Shown: positions 36,828-46,960 of the stretch, in pieces
Layout of the letters: the number at the start of each line of letters is the position of its first letter
Numbering within the stretch: the first letter of the stretch is position 1
Source of the DNA: Rhodocyclaceae bacterium
GTDB lineage: Bacteria > Pseudomonadota > Gammaproteobacteria > Burkholderiales > UBA3065
Length of the DNA: 48,056 bases
Direction of reading: 5' to 3'
NCBI GenBank assembly: GCA_018882975.1
Contig: VEQZ01000003.1
Span: 1-48,056 of the forward strand
The notes under the pieces: model-generated
The model's database searches: none
What the model was told of the DNA's origin: nothing
What the model saw: the letters and a program-made list of their open reading frames with translations, nothing else
Made by a program: the position numbers and the translations under genes

Positions 36828-37805
36828 ATGCAGAGTGAAGGATTTCTGAAGCCGCGCATCAAGGACATCGAGACCATCTCGCCGACGCATGCCCGTATCG
36901 TCATGGAGCCGTTCGAGCGTGGCTATGGCCATACGCTCGGCAACGCCCTGCGCCGCATTCTGCTGTCGTCGATGGCCGGCTACGCCCCCACCGAGGTGCG
37001 CATCAACGGCGTGGTGCACGAGTACTCGACCATCGATGGTGTGCAGGAAGACGTGGTTGACCTGCTGCTCAACCTCAAGGGTGTGGTGTTCAAGCTGAAC
37101 ACCCGCAGCGAAGTCCTGATCGAACTGAAGAAGGACGGTGAGGGTGTGGTCACGGCCGGTGATATCGAGCTTGGTCACGATGTCGAGGTGATCAACCCTG
37201 ACCACGTGATCGCGCACGTCAACCCCGGCGGCAAGCTGGACATGGAGATCAAGATCGAGCGCGGCCGCGGCTATGTGCCCGGCAACCTGCGCACCGACAG
37301 CCTGCAGGCGCGTCAGATCGGCACGTTGGTGCTCGACGCCTCGTTCTCGCCGGTGCGCAAGGTCAGCTACGAAGTTCAGGCGGCACGTGTGGAACAGCGC
37401 ACCGACCTCGACAAGCTGGTGATCGACATCGAGACCAACGGGGTGGTCGAGCCGGAGGATGCCCTGCGTCAGGCGGCCACCCTGCTGATGGACCAGCTCT
37501 CGGAATTCTCGAGCTTCCAGAGTACGGAATCGCCGGGAGAGCCGCTGCGTGCGCCGCAAGTCGACCCGGTTCTACTGCGCCCGGTCGACGACCTCGAGCT
37601 GACGGTCCGCTCGGCCAACTGCCTCAAGGCGGAGAACATCTATTACATCGGCGACCTGATCCAGCGCACCGAGGCGGAGTTGCTGAAGACCCCGAACCTC
37701 GGCCGCAAGTCGCTCACCGAGATCAAGGAAGTGCTGGCCTCGCGCGGCCTCACCCTTGGCATGAAACTCGAGAACTGGCCCCCGGCCGGCCTCGAGCGCA
37801 CCTGA
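36828..37805 (+). CDS. rpoA: RNA polymerase alpha subunit
   Basis: RpoA (325 aa) dimerises to start polymerase assembly. The N-terminal domain (about 1-235) carries [20 protein letters not shown]. After a flexible linker, the C-terminal domain (about 250-325) has [20 protein letters not shown] with the Arg and neighbouring residues that contact UP elements. An SD-like GAGGGC is distant from ATG 36828, and the hairpin upstream may compensate. Confidence 0.99.
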   Translation: MQSEGFLKPRIKDIETISPTHARIVMEPFERGYGHTLGNALRRILLSSMAGYAPTEVRINGVVHEYSTIDGVQEDVVDLLLNLKGVVFKLNTRSEVLIELKKDGEGVVTAGDIELGHDVEVINPDHVIAHVNPGGKLDMEIKIERGRGYVPGNLRTDSLQARQIGTLVLDASFSPVRKVSYEVQAARVEQRTDLDKLVIDIETNGVVEPEDALRQAATLLMDQLSEFSSFQSTESPGEPLRAPQVDPVLLRPVDDLELTVRSANCLKAENIYYIGDLIQRTEAELLKTPNLGRKSLTEIKEVLASRGLTLGMKLENWPPAGLERT

Positions 37806-37815
37806 GGAGATCACC

Positions 37816-38208
37816 ATGCGTCACCGCCATGGACTGAGAAAACTGAATCGCACAAGCAGCCATCGCCTGGCCATGCTGCGCAACCTGACCAACGCACTGC
37901 TGCGCTTCGAGACCATCCGCACCACGCTGCCCAAGGCCAAGGAACTGCGCCGTGTCGCCGAGCCGCTGATCACCCTGGCCAAGACGCCGACGCTGGCCAA
38001 CCGCCGGCTGGCTTTCAACCGCCTGCGCGACCGCGAGATGGTGGTCAAGCTGTTCGACGAGCTAGGCCCCCGCTTCGCTGCGCGTCCGGGGGGCTACCTG
38101 AGCATCCTCAAGTTCGGCTTCCGTCAGGGAGACAACGCGCCGATGGCGCTGGTCAGCTTGATGGACCAGCCGGAGCCGTCGTCTGCGGTCGAGGTCGAAG
38201 CGGCCTAA
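37816..38208 (+). CDS. rplQ: 50S ribosomal protein L17
   Basis: L17 (130 aa) ends the alpha operon. [20 protein letters not shown] and [20 protein letters not shown] are canonical. The strong terminator at 38231-38256 follows 22 nt downstream. Confidence 0.98.
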   Translation: MRHRHGLRKLNRTSSHRLAMLRNLTNALLRFETIRTTLPKAKELRRVAEPLITLAKTPTLANRRLAFNRLRDREMVVKLFDELGPRFAARPGGYLSILKFGFRQGDNAPMALVSLMDQPEPSSAVEVEAA

Positions 38209-38230
38209 GCGCACTGGCGAAGACGCGGAG

Positions 38231-38256
38231 AAGGCCGGCCTTGCCGGCCTTTTTTT
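38231..38256 (+). terminator. Rho-independent terminator of the ribosomal supercluster
   Basis: Perfect 9-bp stem AAGGCCGGC (38231-38239) with GCCGGCCTT (38243-38251), CTT loop, and a run of seven T (38250-38256). The strongest terminator in the window, placed right after rplQ. Confidence 0.92.
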
Positions 38257-38261
38257 GCGCG

Positions 38262-38290
38262 ACGACAGGCGCTTGCGCCGCCGCTACAAT
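38262..38290 (+). promoter_or_regulatory. Candidate promoter of yqgE
   Basis: -10 TACAAT (38285-38290, five of six) with a weaker -35 ACGACA (38262-38267, four of six) at 17 bp. The expected start at about 38297 coincides with the A of the yqgE ATG, and there is no SD, so the mRNA may be leaderless. Confidence 0.6.
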
Positions 38291-38296
38291 GCAGGC

Positions 38297-38857
38297 ATGT
38301 CCGCCTTCGACCTGACTCACCACTTCCTCATCGCCATGCCCGGCATGGCAGACCCGCACTTTGCCGGCACCCTGACCTACGTCTGCGAGCACAACGACGA
38401 CGGCGCCTTGGGGATCGTGGTCAACCGTCCCACCGACATGACCATGGCTTCGCTGTTCAGGCAGATCAACATCGAGCTTGATGCGTCGGACCTCGCCGAG
38501 CGACCGGTGATGTTTGGCGGGCCGGTGCAGACCGACCGCGGTTTCGTGTTGCACCGCCCGGTCGGCAAGTGGCAGTCGAGCCTCAGCGTGCGCGAGGGCG
38601 TGTCGCTGACCACGTCGCGCGACATTCTCGAGGCCTGCGCCGCCGGGCAGGGTCCGCACGAGATGATCGTGAGTCTGGGCTACGCCGGCTGGACCGCCGG
38701 TCAGCTCGAGCAGGAGATGGTCGCCAACGCTTGGCTGTCGGTGCAGGCCGACCCGCAGATCCTGTTCGACGCACCTTACGGGGAGCGTGTCGACCGCGCG
38801 CTGGCGTTGCTCGGCATCGAACTCGGCAGCCTGTCGGAAGAGGCGGGCCACGCCTGA
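38297..38857 (+). CDS. yqgE: YqgE/AlgH family protein
   Basis: Conserved single-domain protein (186 aa) of unknown biochemical role, usually next to ruv[36 protein letters not shown] and [15 protein letters not shown] are family signatures. ATG 38297 is chosen over the in-frame upstream codons, which lie in the terminator and promoter region. Possibly translated from a leaderless transcript. The stop overlaps the ruvX start by one base. Confidence 0.95.
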   Translation: MSAFDLTHHFLIAMPGMADPHFAGTLTYVCEHNDDGALGIVVNRPTDMTMASLFRQINIELDASDLAERPVMFGGPVQTDRGFVLHRPVGKWQSSLSVREGVSLTTSRDILEACAAGQGPHEMIVSLGYAGWTAGQLEQEMVANAWLSVQADPQILFDAPYGERVDRALALLGIELGSLSEEAGHA

Positions 38858-39333
38858 TGGCGGGCACCGTCCTCGCTTTCGATTTTGGTGAACGCCGCAT
38901 TGGCGTGGCAGTTGGCGAAACCGGGGTTGGGTCGGCACACCCCCTGCAAACCATCGATGCGCGTGACAATGTCACCCGCTTCGCCCGCATCGGTCGACTG
39001 GTCGAGGAGTGGAAGCCCGCTCGCGCCGTGGTCGGCCTGCCGGCTCCCGAGCATCCTGACCACCCGATGAACTCGCGCTGCCGCAAGTTCGCGCGGCAGC
39101 TCGAGGGGCGCTTTGGCATCGCCGCCGAGCTGGTTGACGAAGCGTGGTCGTCGGTGGTGGCGGAGGCGGACCTTGCGGCGGTGGGGCTCGATGCGCCGCG
39201 CCGCAAGGCGGTGCTCGACAGCGTCGCCGCGCAGTTGATCCTGCAGGCTTGGCTCGACCAGCACGGCCGTGCCGCCGGGTCGGGCGTGTGCGATGGCCAG
39301 GGCGGCGCGCCCGACACAGCGGGGGCAGCATGA
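38857..39333 (+). CDS. ruvX: RuvX/YqgF Holliday-junction resolvase-like protein
   Basis: RNase H-fold nuclease (158 aa) implicated in the family in pre-16S rRNA maturation and formerly in junction resolution. The N-terminal acidic motif [23 protein letters not shown], and the DEAWSS active-site segment are visible. ATG 38857 shares a base with the yqgE stop, and the TGA overlaps the pyrB ATG. The C-terminus ([18 protein letters not shown]) looks like a disordered tail. Confidence 0.93.
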   Translation: MAGTVLAFDFGERRIGVAVGETGVGSAHPLQTIDARDNVTRFARIGRLVEEWKPARAVVGLPAPEHPDHPMNSRCRKFARQLEGRFGIAAELVDEAWSSVVAEADLAAVGLDAPRRKAVLDSVAAQLILQAWLDQHGRAAGSGVCDGQGGAPDTAGAA

Positions 39334-40289
39334 CCCTCGCCACCGAGCAACTGAGTGCCGACGGGCGTCTGCGCCATCTGCTCACCCTGCAGGGCTTGCC
39401 GCGCGAGGTGCTGCATCGGATCCTCGATGCTGCGGCGGGGTTTGTCAGCGTCGGCGAGCGCGAGAGCAAGAAATTGCCGCTGCTCAGGGGCAAGACGATT
39501 TTCAACCTGTTCTTCGAGTCGTCGACGCGCACCCGCACCACTTTCGAGATCGCCGCCAAGCGGCTCTCCGCCGATGTCATCAGCCTCAACGTGGCGACCA
39601 GCAGCCAGAGCAAGGGCGAGTCGGTGCTGGATACGGTGCAGAACCTTGAGGCGATGGATGCCGACCTGTTTGTGGTGCGGCATGCCGCCAGCGGCGCCGC
39701 GCACTTCATCGCGCGGCATGTGCGGCCGTACATCGCGGTGGTCAATGCCGGCGACGGGCGCCATGCCCACCCGACGCAGGGCCTGCTCGACATGTTCACC
39801 ATCCGCCAGTTCAAGGGCGATTTCGCGCCGCTGGCGGTGGCCATCGTTGGCGACGTGCTGCACAGCCGCGTGGCGCGCTCGGAGATCCACGCCCTGCGTA
39901 CCCTGGGGGTACGTGACATCCGTGTGATCGCGCCACGCACCTTGCTGCCGGCCGGGGTCGAAGCGCTTGGCGTGAAGGTGTTCCACGACATGGGCGCCGG
40001 GATCAGGGGCGTCGACGTGGTGATGATGCTGCGCCTGCAGAACGAGCGTATGAAGGGCTCGCTGCTGCCATCGGCCGGCGAGTATTTCAAGAACTACGGC
40101 CTGACGCCGGAAAAGCTCGCACTCGCCGCGCCCGATGCCATCGTCATGCACCCCGGCCCGATGAACCGCGGTGTCGAGATCGACTCGGCGGTGGCCGATG
40201 GCCCGCAGGCGGTGATCCTGCCGCAGGTGACCTTCGGCATCGCGGTGCGCATGGCGGTGATGAACCTGCTGATCGGGGAGGCGGCATGA
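39330..40289 (+). CDS. pyrB: Aspartate carbamoyltransferase catalytic subunit
   Basis: PyrB (319 aa) condenses carbamoyl phosphate with aspartate in pyrimidine synthesis. The carbamoyl-phosphate motif STRTR is at residues 65-69, HPTQGLLD follows, and [11 protein letters not shown] is near 274. ATG 39330 overlaps the ruvX stop, and its TGA overlaps the start of the dihydroorotase-like gene (ATGA). The residues before about 15 are variable. No pyrR lies between ruvX and pyrB, although pyrR commonly occupies this place in related bacteria. The neighbouring inactive-looking PyrC paralogue suggests a dodecameric ATCase of the Pseudomonas type. Confidence 0.97.
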   Translation: MTLATEQLSADGRLRHLLTLQGLPREVLHRILDAAAGFVSVGERESKKLPLLRGKTIFNLFFESSTRTRTTFEIAAKRLSADVISLNVATSSQSKGESVLDTVQNLEAMDADLFVVRHAASGAAHFIARHVRPYIAVVNAGDGRHAHPTQGLLDMFTIRQFKGDFAPLAVAIVGDVLHSRVARSEIHALRTLGVRDIRVIAPRTLLPAGVEALGVKVFHDMGAGIRGVDVVMMLRLQNERMKGSLLPSAGEYFKNYGLTPEKLALAAPDAIVMHPGPMNRGVEIDSAVADGPQAVILPQVTFGIAVRMAVMNLLIGEAA

Positions 40290-41572
40290 AACTGCTGATC
40301 CGCGGCGGGCGCGTCATCGACCCGGCAAGCGGCTACGACCACATCGCCGACATCTGCGTGGCGGCCGGCCGGGTGGTCGCACTGGGTCAGGTTCCCGCCG
40401 ACTTCACGCCGCAGCGCGTGATCGAGGCGGCCGGGCTGGTGGTGGCGCCGGGGCTGGTCGACCTCGCCGCGCGCCTGCGCGAGCCGGGCCTCGAGCACAA
40501 GGCGACGCTGGAGTCGGAGATGCACGCAGCGGCGGCCGGTGGCGTGACGGCGCTGGCCATCCCGCCCGACACCGATCCGCCGCTCGACGAGCCGGGCCTG
40601 GTCGAGATGCTGAAGTTCCGCGCGCGCAACCTTCCGGGGCCGCGAGTGTATCCGGTCGGTGCGCTGACGCCGGGTTTGCGCGGCGAGGGCATCACCGAGA
40701 TGTCAGAACTCACCGAGGCCGGCTGCGTGGCCTTCAGCCAGGCCGACGCGCCGCTTACCGACACGCAGGTGTTAATGCGCGCCATGCAGTACGCCGCGAC
40801 CTTTGGCTACCCGCTGTGGCTGCGCCCGCAGGACCCGCACCTGGCGCGTAACGGCATCGCCCACGAGGGCGCCATGGCCGGCACGCTGGGCTTGGTGGGT
40901 ATCCCGGTGGTGGCGGAGACGCTGGCCATCGGCGCGATGTTGCAACTGATGCGCGTCACTGGCGCGCGCGTGCACCTGTGTCGGCTGTCGAGCGCGGCCG
41001 GTCTGGCGCTGGTGCGCGCCGGCAAGGCCGAGGGCCTGCCACTGACCTGCGATGTCGCCGCCCACCACCTGCACCTGACCGATGCCGAACTCGCCCGCTT
41101 CGACAGTCAGGCGCACGTTGTGCCGCCGCTGCGCAGTGAGGCCGACCGCGCCGCGCTGGTGGCGGGTCTGGCCGATGGCAGCATCGATGCGGTCTGCTCC
41201 GATCATGCGCCGCACGACGACGAGGCCAAGGAAGTGCCTTTCGGTGAATCCGAGCCGGGCGCCACCGGCGTCGAACTGCTGCTGCCGTTGACTCTGGGCT
41301 GGGCGCGCGAGGCCGGTGTCGAATTGCCTGCCGCCCTGGCGGCGGTGACCTCGCGCCCGGCCGGCGTGCTGGGCCTCGGCCTCGGCCGGCTGGTGGAAGG
41401 CGCACCGGCCGACCTCTGCGTGTTCGACCCCGATGCGCGCTGGTCGGTGACGCGCGAGTCGCTACGCAGCCAGGGGCGCAACTCGCCCTTCCTCGGCCGC
41501 GAGCTGCGCGGCCGGGTGCGCTACACGGTGATCGACGGGCATCTGGATTTCGAGTCGGCACCGGCCGCCTGA
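40286..41572 (+). CDS. pyrX: Dihydroorotase-like protein lacking zinc ligands (PyrX/PyrC')
   Basis: Amidohydrolase-fold protein (428 aa) closest to class I dihydroorotases. The metal motif normally VDLHVHLREPG reads [11 protein letters not shown] here, so both zinc histidines are gone, and the position of another ligand (usually HCED) reads RPQD. The SDHAPH Asp and a later His are kept. In Pseudomonas such an inactive paralogue is required to assemble active ATCase with PyrB. The same role fits the four-base overlap with pyrB. A catalytic dihydroorotase must then be encoded elsewhere. It is followed by a terminator-like structure before the ABC-F gene. Confidence 0.9.
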   Translation: MKLLIRGGRVIDPASGYDHIADICVAAGRVVALGQVPADFTPQRVIEAAGLVVAPGLVDLAARLREPGLEHKATLESEMHAAAAGGVTALAIPPDTDPPLDEPGLVEMLKFRARNLPGPRVYPVGALTPGLRGEGITEMSELTEAGCVAFSQADAPLTDTQVLMRAMQYAATFGYPLWLRPQDPHLARNGIAHEGAMAGTLGLVGIPVVAETLAIGAMLQLMRVTGARVHLCRLSSAAGLALVRAGKAEGLPLTCDVAAHHLHLTDAELARFDSQAHVVPPLRSEADRAALVAGLADGSIDAVCSDHAPHDDEAKEVPFGESEPGATGVELLLPLTLGWAREAGVELPAALAAVTSRPAGVLGLGLGRLVEGAPADLCVFDPDARWSVTRESLRSQGRNSPFLGRELRGRVRYTVIDGHLDFESAPAA

Positions 41573-41605
41573 ACGCGGCAGACGTCTCGCCTGCACCCCC
41601 ACTGC

Positions 41606-41611
41606 TAATAT
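41606..41611 (+). promoter_or_regulatory. Possible -10 element upstream of ybiT
   Basis: TAATAT (41606-41611) is a good -10 match in the 97-nt gap after the dihydroorotase-like gene, but no convincing -35 is found 16-18 bp upstream. It precedes a terminator-like hairpin and the ybiT SD. Confidence 0.35.
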
Positions 41612-41631
41612 CTGCGCCCTCGCTGGTGCCC

Positions 41632-41657
41632 GCGGCCCTTCCGGCCGCCTCTTTTTT
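41632..41657 (+). terminator. Terminator-like hairpin before ybiT
   Basis: GCGGCC (41632-41637), loop CTTCC, GGCCGC (41643-41648), then CTC and six T (41652-41657). It may end the yqgE-pyrX transcript. Since it lies just 2 nt before the SD (41660-41663) and downstream of the possible -10 at 41606, it could instead attenuate ybiT. Confidence 0.6.
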
Positions 41658-41669
41658 CCGGAGTCCCCC

Positions 41670-43283
41670 ATGCTGGTCGCAGCCAACATCACCCAGCAGT
41701 TCGGCGCCAAGCCCCTGTTCGAGAACGTCAGCGTCAAGTTCGGCGACGGCTACCGCTACGGCCTGATCGGCGCCAACGGCGCCGGCAAGTCGACCTTCAT
41801 GAAGATCCTCTGTGGCGTGCTCGAGCCCTCTGGCGGCAATGTGAGCAAGGACCCTCACGAGCGCATGGCCTACCTGCGCCAGGACCAGTTCGCCTTTGAA
41901 GACATGCGTGTGCTCGACGTGGTGATGATGGGCCACGCCGAGATGTGGGCGGTGATGCAGGAAAAGGACGCCATCTACGCGAACCCAGAGGCCACCGAAG
42001 CCGACTACATGAAGGCGGCCGAGCTGGAAGGCCGCTTTGCCGAGTTCGATGGCTACACCGCCGAGTCGCGCGCCGGCGAGTTGCTGCTTGGCGTGGGGAT
42101 CCCGGTGGAGCAGCACCAGGGGCCGATGCGCGAGGTGGCGCCGGGCTGGAAGCTGCGCGTGCTGCTGTGCCAGGCGCTGTTCGCCAACCCCGACATCCTG
42201 CTGCTCGACGAGCCGACCAACAACCTCGACATCAACACCATCCGCTGGCTCGAGGGCGTGCTCAACGCGCGCGAGTCGACCATGGTCATCATCTCGCACG
42301 ACCGGCACTTCCTGAACCAGGTCTGCACCCACATGGCCGATCTCGACTACGGCACGATCCAGGTCTACCCCGGCAACTACGACGATTACATGGAGGCCTC
42401 GACCCTGGCCCGCCAGCGTCAGATGTCGGCCAACGCCAAGGCCAAGGACCGCATCGCCGAGCTTGAGGAATTTGTGCGCCGCTTCCGCGCCCACAAGTCC
42501 AAGGCGCGTCAGGCCACCAGCCGCATGAAGCAGATCGACAAGCTCAAGGTCGAGGACGTCAAGCCTTCGTCGCGCCAGTACCCCTTCATCCGTTTCGATT
42601 ACGACGACAAAGAGAGGCTGCACCGTTTGGCGCTGGAGATCGAGGGGCTGAGTTTTGCGTATGACGGCGGGCCGCCGGTCATCAAGGACTTCGGCATCCA
42701 CATCGAGGCCGGCGAGAAGGTCGCCATCGTCGGCGAGAACGGTGTCGGCAAGACCACGCTGCTGCGCCTGCTGGTGGGCGAGTTGCAGGGCACCGGCAAG
42801 CTCAAGTGGGCGGAGAAGGCGCGGCCGGGCTACTACGCGCAGGACCACTCGGTTGATTTCGACAGCGACACCAATCTGGTGGACTGGATCGGCCGCTGCG
42901 TGCGCTCGGGCGGCTACGAGGGCGCCGACATCGAGACGCTGACGCGCGGCACGCTCGGCCGCTTGCTGTTCTCCGGCGACGAGTTCGCCAAGCCGGTCAA
43001 GGTGCTCTCCGGTGGCGAGCAGGGCCGCATGCTGTTCGGCCGGCTCATGCTCGAGCGGCCCAACGTGCTGCTGATGGACGAGCCGACCAATCACCTGGAC
43101 ATGGAGTCGATTGAGTCGCTCAATACCGCGCTGGAGAAGTTCACCGGCACGCTGGTGTTCGTTTCGCACGACCGTGAGTTCGTCAGTTCACTGGCCACGC
43201 GCGTGCTGGAGGTGCGGCCGGAGGGCATCGTCGACCATCGCGGCTCCTACGACGACTACCTGGCCAAGCAGGGCCTGGAGTAA
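41670..43283 (+). CDS. ybiT: ABC-F ATPase, YbiT type
   Basis: Soluble ABC-F protein (537 aa) with two ATPase domains and no membrane segments. This family acts on ribosomes at the E site. NBD1: Walker [10 protein letters not shown] (about 34-42), Walker [13 protein letters not shown] (about 177), with the usual signature replaced by [11 protein letters not shown] as in E. coli YbiT. The charged interdomain linker (about 240-320) is followed by NBD2 with Walker [10 protein letters not shown] (about 355), LSGGEQGR (about 446) and [15 protein letters not shown]. The N-terminus [20 protein letters not shown] also matches YbiT closely. SD GGAG is spaced 6 nt from ATG 41670. It converges with kup, 18 bp away. 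Confidence 0.95.
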   Translation: MLVAANITQQFGAKPLFENVSVKFGDGYRYGLIGANGAGKSTFMKILCGVLEPSGGNVSKDPHERMAYLRQDQFAFEDMRVLDVVMMGHAEMWAVMQEKDAIYANPEATEADYMKAAELEGRFAEFDGYTAESRAGELLLGVGIPVEQHQGPMREVAPGWKLRVLLCQALFANPDILLLDEPTNNLDINTIRWLEGVLNARESTMVIISHDRHFLNQVCTHMADLDYGTIQVYPGNYDDYMEASTLARQRQMSANAKAKDRIAELEEFVRRFRAHKSKARQATSRMKQIDKLKVEDVKPSSRQYPFIRFDYDDKERLHRLALEIEGLSFAYDGGPPVIKDFGIHIEAGEKVAIVGENGVGKTTLLRLLVGELQGTGKLKWAEKARPGYYAQDHSVDFDSDTNLVDWIGRCVRSGGYEGADIETLTRGTLGRLLFSGDEFAKPVKVLSGGEQGRMLFGRLMLERPNVLLMDEPTNHLDMESIESLNTALEKFTGTLVFVSHDREFVSSLATRVLEVRPEGIVDHRGSYDDYLAKQGLE

Positions 43284-43301
43284 GTCCTACCGCATGACCC
43301 G

Positions 43302-45185
43302 CTAAAGCATGACTTGCGTGCCCACCTCCACCACCTGATTCGGCGGCAGGTGGAAGGTTGTCGCTGCGCCTTCCGACTGACGGGTCATCCACGCGAACAG
43401 CCCACGACGCCAGCGCGACATGCCACCCACGCCTTCCACCACCTGCGAGCGCGCCACAAAGAAGGTGGTGGTCATCGGGTCGAGGTCGAGGCTGTCCGCC
43501 GCCGGCAGCCGCAGCGCCGCGGGGATGTCGGGCTCCTGCCGGAAGCCGTAGCGGACCGAGGCGAGGTACATGCCGTTGCCGGCATCCTGGATGCTCAGGC
43601 GATTGTCATCAGTCACATAGGGGACTTCCTCGGTGTACACATGCAGGAACACGTTGCGCTCGTGCAGCACCTTGAAATGCTTGAGGTTATGGAAGAGCGC
43701 CGTAGGCACCAGGTCGAGGTTTGCGCAGAGGTAGACGGCGTTGCCGGGCACGCGCGGCACGTCAGGCGCCGGGCCTTCAAGAAAGGCTGAGATGGGGATG
43801 TCGTAGGCCGCTTGGCGCTCGCGCACCAGCGCGCTGCCGCGCTTCCAGGTGGTGAGCAGGATGAACAGGCTGATGCCCATGGCGGTGGGCAGCCAGCCGC
43901 CGCTGGCGAACTTGCTCAGGTTGCCGGCGAGGAACAGCGTTTCAAGCGCCAGAAAGGTCGCGAGCAGGGCAAGGAGGACAGCCCGCTGGCGTGTCGTGCG
44001 CCGTGTCACCACGAAGGCGCAAAGCGCTGAGTCGATGATCATGGCCGCGCAGACGGCGATGCCGTAGGCATTGGCCAGCCGGCTGGACGAGCCGAACTCC
44101 ATGACCAGCAGCAGCACCGAGGCCCACATCATCCAGTTCATGGCCGGGATGTAGATCTGGCCTTTCTCCACATCTGAAGTGTGCAGCACACGGAAGCGCG
44201 GCAGAAAGCCCAGCCGCGAGGCCTGCATGGTGATCGAGAAGGCGCCGGAGATGACCGCCTGCGAGGCGATGACGGTGGCGGCGGTGGCGAGCCCGATCAG
44301 CACCGGCAGAAACCATTCCGGCGCCAGCAGGTAGAAGGGGTTGACCACAGCGGCGGGGTCGCGCAGTACCAGCGCACCCTGACCGAAGTAATTGAGCACC
44401 AGCGCCGGGCAGACCAGCCCGTACCAGGCCACGCGCACTGGCACCTTGCCGAAGTGGCCCATGTCGGCGTAGAGCGCCTCGCCGCCGGTGAGCACGAGGA
44501 ACACCGCGCTCAGCATGAGGAATGCGCGGCCGGGCTCCTCCAGCGCGAAATGCAGTGCGTGGCGCGGGTCGAGCGCGCCGAAGATCTCCGGCGTCTGCAC
44601 GATGCTGGTGAGTCCCAGCACCCCGAGGGTGAGGAACCACAGCACCGTGATCGGCCCGAAGTAGCGGCCGACGAACCCGGTGCCCTGGCGCTGGATGAAG
44701 AACAGCAGGGTGAGGATGACCATGGTGATCGGCACCACCCAGTGCGCCAGATCGGGCGCTGCCACGCTGATGCCCTCGACCGCCGAGAGCACCGAGATGG
44801 CCGGCGTAATGATGGCGTCGCCATAGAATAGGGCGGCGGCGAATACGCCGAGCAGCACCACGCCGGTGGTGATACCCCCGGCGCTACGTGCCAAGCGCTG
44901 CGCAAGTGCGGTCAGGGCGAGCACGCCGCCTTCGCCGTCGTTGTCGAACTCGAGCACCACCAACACGTACTTGATCGAGATGATCAGCGTCATCGCCCAG
45001 AACAGCGCCGAGAGCACGGCGAACACATGGCCATGCGTGGGGCTCAGCGCGTGGTGGCCGGCCATCGCCTCCTTGAAGGCGTAGAGCGGGCTGGTGCCGA
45101 TGTCGCCGTAGACCACGCCCAGAGCGGCGAGGGCGAGCGGGAAGAGGGCCTTCTTTTGACTCGACACGGGTACCGGGCGCGACAT
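43302..45185 (-). CDS. kup: Low-affinity potassium transporter Kup
   Basis: Kup/KUP/HAK family proton-coupled K+ uptake protein (627 aa) with about 12 transmembrane helices and a cytosolic C-terminal domain of roughly 180 residues. Family motifs: GVVYGDIGTSPLYAFKEA near the N-terminus, FYGDAIITPAISVLSAVEG, and GGEALYADMGHFGK. I choose ATG 45185 (MSRPVPVSSQKK). An in-frame TTG at 45224 would add 13 residues and is itself part of a TTGACA-like sequence. It is transcribed divergently from the MFS gene (147-bp gap) and no partner gene is evident. Confidence 0.96.
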   Translation of the reverse strand: MSRPVPVSSQKKALFPLALAALGVVYGDIGTSPLYAFKEAMAGHHALSPTHGHVFAVLSALFWAMTLIISIKYVLVVLEFDNDGEGGVLALTALAQRLARSAGGITTGVVLLGVFAAALFYGDAIITPAISVLSAVEGISVAAPDLAHWVVPITMVILTLLFFIQRQGTGFVGRYFGPITVLWFLTLGVLGLTSIVQTPEIFGALDPRHALHFALEEPGRAFLMLSAVFLVLTGGEALYADMGHFGKVPVRVAWYGLVCPALVLNYFGQGALVLRDPAAVVNPFYLLAPEWFLPVLIGLATAATVIASQAVISGAFSITMQASRLGFLPRFRVLHTSDVEKGQIYIPAMNWMMWASVLLLVMEFGSSSRLANAYGIAVCAAMIIDSALCAFVVTRRTTRQRAVLLALLATFLALETLFLAGNLSKFASGGWLPTAMGISLFILLTTWKRGSALVRERQAAYDIPISAFLEGPAPDVPRVPGNAVYLCANLDLVPTALFHNLKHFKVLHERNVFLHVYTEEVPYVTDDNRLSIQDAGNGMYLASVRYGFRQEPDIPAALRLPAADSLDLDPMTTTFFVARSQVVEGVGGMSRWRRGLFAWMTRQSEGAATTFHLPPNQVVEVGTQVML

Positions 45186-45332
45186 TGGAACCGCATCCTG
45201 CGCTGCAGCATATGGCCCTGTCAAACGTGCTGGACAGATTCCGGGAGTGGTTCCGCGGCTGCGCTTGCTAGACTCGCGCGGCGGGCCTTTGCGGCCGCGT
45301 CTGCCGCCTCCCGCCCCTCACCCGAGCCACCC

Positions 45333-46610
45333 ATGCCCACCCCCGAACACCGACTGTCACGATTGCGCTGGACCGGTTACGGCTTGATGGTCGCCTGCTT
45401 CATGCTGGCCTTCTTCCACCGCAACGCGCCGGCGGCCATGGCGGACGCACTGGCTGCCGAGTGGCACGCCGGCCCGGCGTTGCTGGGCGCCATTTCGGCG
45501 AGCTATTTCTGGGTCTACACGGCCATGCAGGTGCCCACCGGCATCCTCGTCGACCAGTTCGGTCCGCGGCGCGTTATCGCGCCTGGCATGGCGCTGACCG
45601 GTGTCGGCACGCTTGCCTTTGCGCTGGCGCCCGATGCCGCTTGGGGCGCCGCGGCACGCGTTCTGATAGGCCTCGGCGTGGCCTTTCCGTTCATCTCGCT
45701 GATGAAGTTCGCTGCCGTGTGGTTCCCCGAGCGGCAGTTCGCCACGGTGAGCGGGCTCACCGTGTTCATCGGCAATCTGGGTGCGGCGCTGGCGGCCACG
45801 CCGCTGGTCTGGGTGATGGACCACACCGCGTGGCAGCCGCTGTTCGTCGGGCTCGGTCTGGCCACGCTTGGGCTTGCCGCGCTGACCGGGTGGCTGGTGT
45901 TCGACCGGCCGGAACACGCCGGCCTGCCACCAGTGCACCCACCCACGCCGGCGGAGCAGGGCGCCGGGTCGCATTGGCGCGAGGGGCTGCTGCAGGTCCT
46001 GCGCAACCGCCGCACGTGGCCCGGCTTCGTGCTCAATTTCGGGCTGGCCGGGGGCGCCTTCGGTTTTGCCGGGCTGTGGGGCGTGCCCTTCCTCGAAGGC
46101 AGTTACGGCCTGAGCAAAGCCGAGGCCGCGGCGCAGACCGGCTTGCTGGTGATGGCCTGCGCGGTGGGCGGTCTGGTCATCGGCCGGATGTCGGATGCGC
46201 TGGGCCGGCGGCGCCCGGTGATGCTGGCGTGGACGGTGGCGCATACCCTGCTCTGGCTGCCGTGGCTGCTGCACTGGCAGCTGACCCTGTGGCAGCACTC
46301 GCTGCTTTCGGCCGGGCTGGGTTTCACCTCGGCGGCATTCGCGCTGACCTGGGCGGTGGCCAAGGAGGTCAATGCGCCACGGCTGGCGGGCATCGCCGCC
46401 GGCGTAGTCAACACCGGCGCGTTTCTCGGTGGCGCGATGATTCAGCAGGCGATCGGCGTCTGGGTGGAGTGGCGCTCAGCCACAGTGCCGGCGAGCGCGG
46501 CCCTACATGAGGGCGTCTGGCTGATCCCGCTGACCTGCGTGTTCGGCGTGGTGGCGGCGTGGTGCGTGACCGAGACCTACGCGCGCAACATCAGTCACGT
46601 GCGCGCTTGA
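45333..46610 (+). CDS. MFS transporter, substrate unknown
   Basis: Major facilitator superfamily permease (425 aa) with about 12 hydrophobic segments and the motif A-like loop DQFGPRRVI between TM2 and TM3. A second GRMSDALGRRRP copy lies between TM8 and TM9. ATG 45333 (MPTPEHRLSRLRWTG) is selected. The longer open frame from 45027 is antisense to kup. The substrate cannot be deduced. A -10-like TAGACT (45269-45274) lacks a -35 partner. The 3' end overlaps the convergent DUF2069 gene by 20 bp. Confidence 0.88.
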   Translation: MPTPEHRLSRLRWTGYGLMVACFMLAFFHRNAPAAMADALAAEWHAGPALLGAISASYFWVYTAMQVPTGILVDQFGPRRVIAPGMALTGVGTLAFALAPDAAWGAAARVLIGLGVAFPFISLMKFAAVWFPERQFATVSGLTVFIGNLGAALAATPLVWVMDHTAWQPLFVGLGLATLGLAALTGWLVFDRPEHAGLPPVHPPTPAEQGAGSHWREGLLQVLRNRRTWPGFVLNFGLAGGAFGFAGLWGVPFLEGSYGLSKAEAAAQTGLLVMACAVGGLVIGRMSDALGRRRPVMLAWTVAHTLLWLPWLLHWQLTLWQHSLLSAGLGFTSAAFALTWAVAKEVNAPRLAGIAAGVVNTGAFLGGAMIQQAIGVWVEWRSATVPASAALHEGVWLIPLTCVFGVVAAWCVTETYARNISHVRA

Positions 46611-46929
46611 GCCAGACCCAGGCGAGGACCAGGAAGGCGACGCAGAGCAGGGCCTCGGCCAGCGCGTAGGCGGCGGACGGCTGCGGGTCGGCCCAGGCGC
46701 GCGTCAGGCCCTCGGTGAGGTAGGGCAGGGTGAGCAGGGAAGCCCACTGGATGCTCTTGAGGCGGCCGTGCAGCAGGCCGAGCAGCGGCAGCAGCAGCGG
46801 CAGGCCCTTGAGCACGAGGGCCGATCCGCCCTCGCGCAGTGGCGCGCCGACGCCCTCCCACCAGACGGTGAGCAGGATCAGCGCGATCCAGGTGGCGCAG
46901 GCGAGGGTCTGGGTGCGGGAGCGGGTCAT
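46591..46929 (-). CDS. DUF2069 small membrane protein
   Basis: A 112-residue protein with about four hydrophobic segments (MTRSRTQTLACATWIALILL at the start, then LVLKGLPLLLPLLGLL, YLTEG and AEALLCVAFLVLAWV). It matches the DUF2069 pattern, a family of unknown function often found beside wrbA. ATG 46929 is 31 nt after the wrbA stop, suggesting one transcript. Longer in-frame starts lie inside wrbA. Confidence 0.85.
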   Translation of the reverse strand: MTRSRTQTLACATWIALILLTVWWEGVGAPLREGGSALVLKGLPLLLPLLGLLHGRLKSIQWASLLTLPYLTEGLTRAWADPQPSAAYALAEALLCVAFLVLAWVWLKRARD

Positions 46930-46960
46930 GCAGGGTGTGAGCGGGTTGGCGTGAACGGGG

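Noticed and set aside
45186..45332. Promoters in the kup-MFS divergent gap (TTGACA at 45224-45219 minus; TAGACT at 45269-45274 plus)
   Set aside because: Each has only one recognisable hexamer at acceptable spacing, so neither is listed as a feature.
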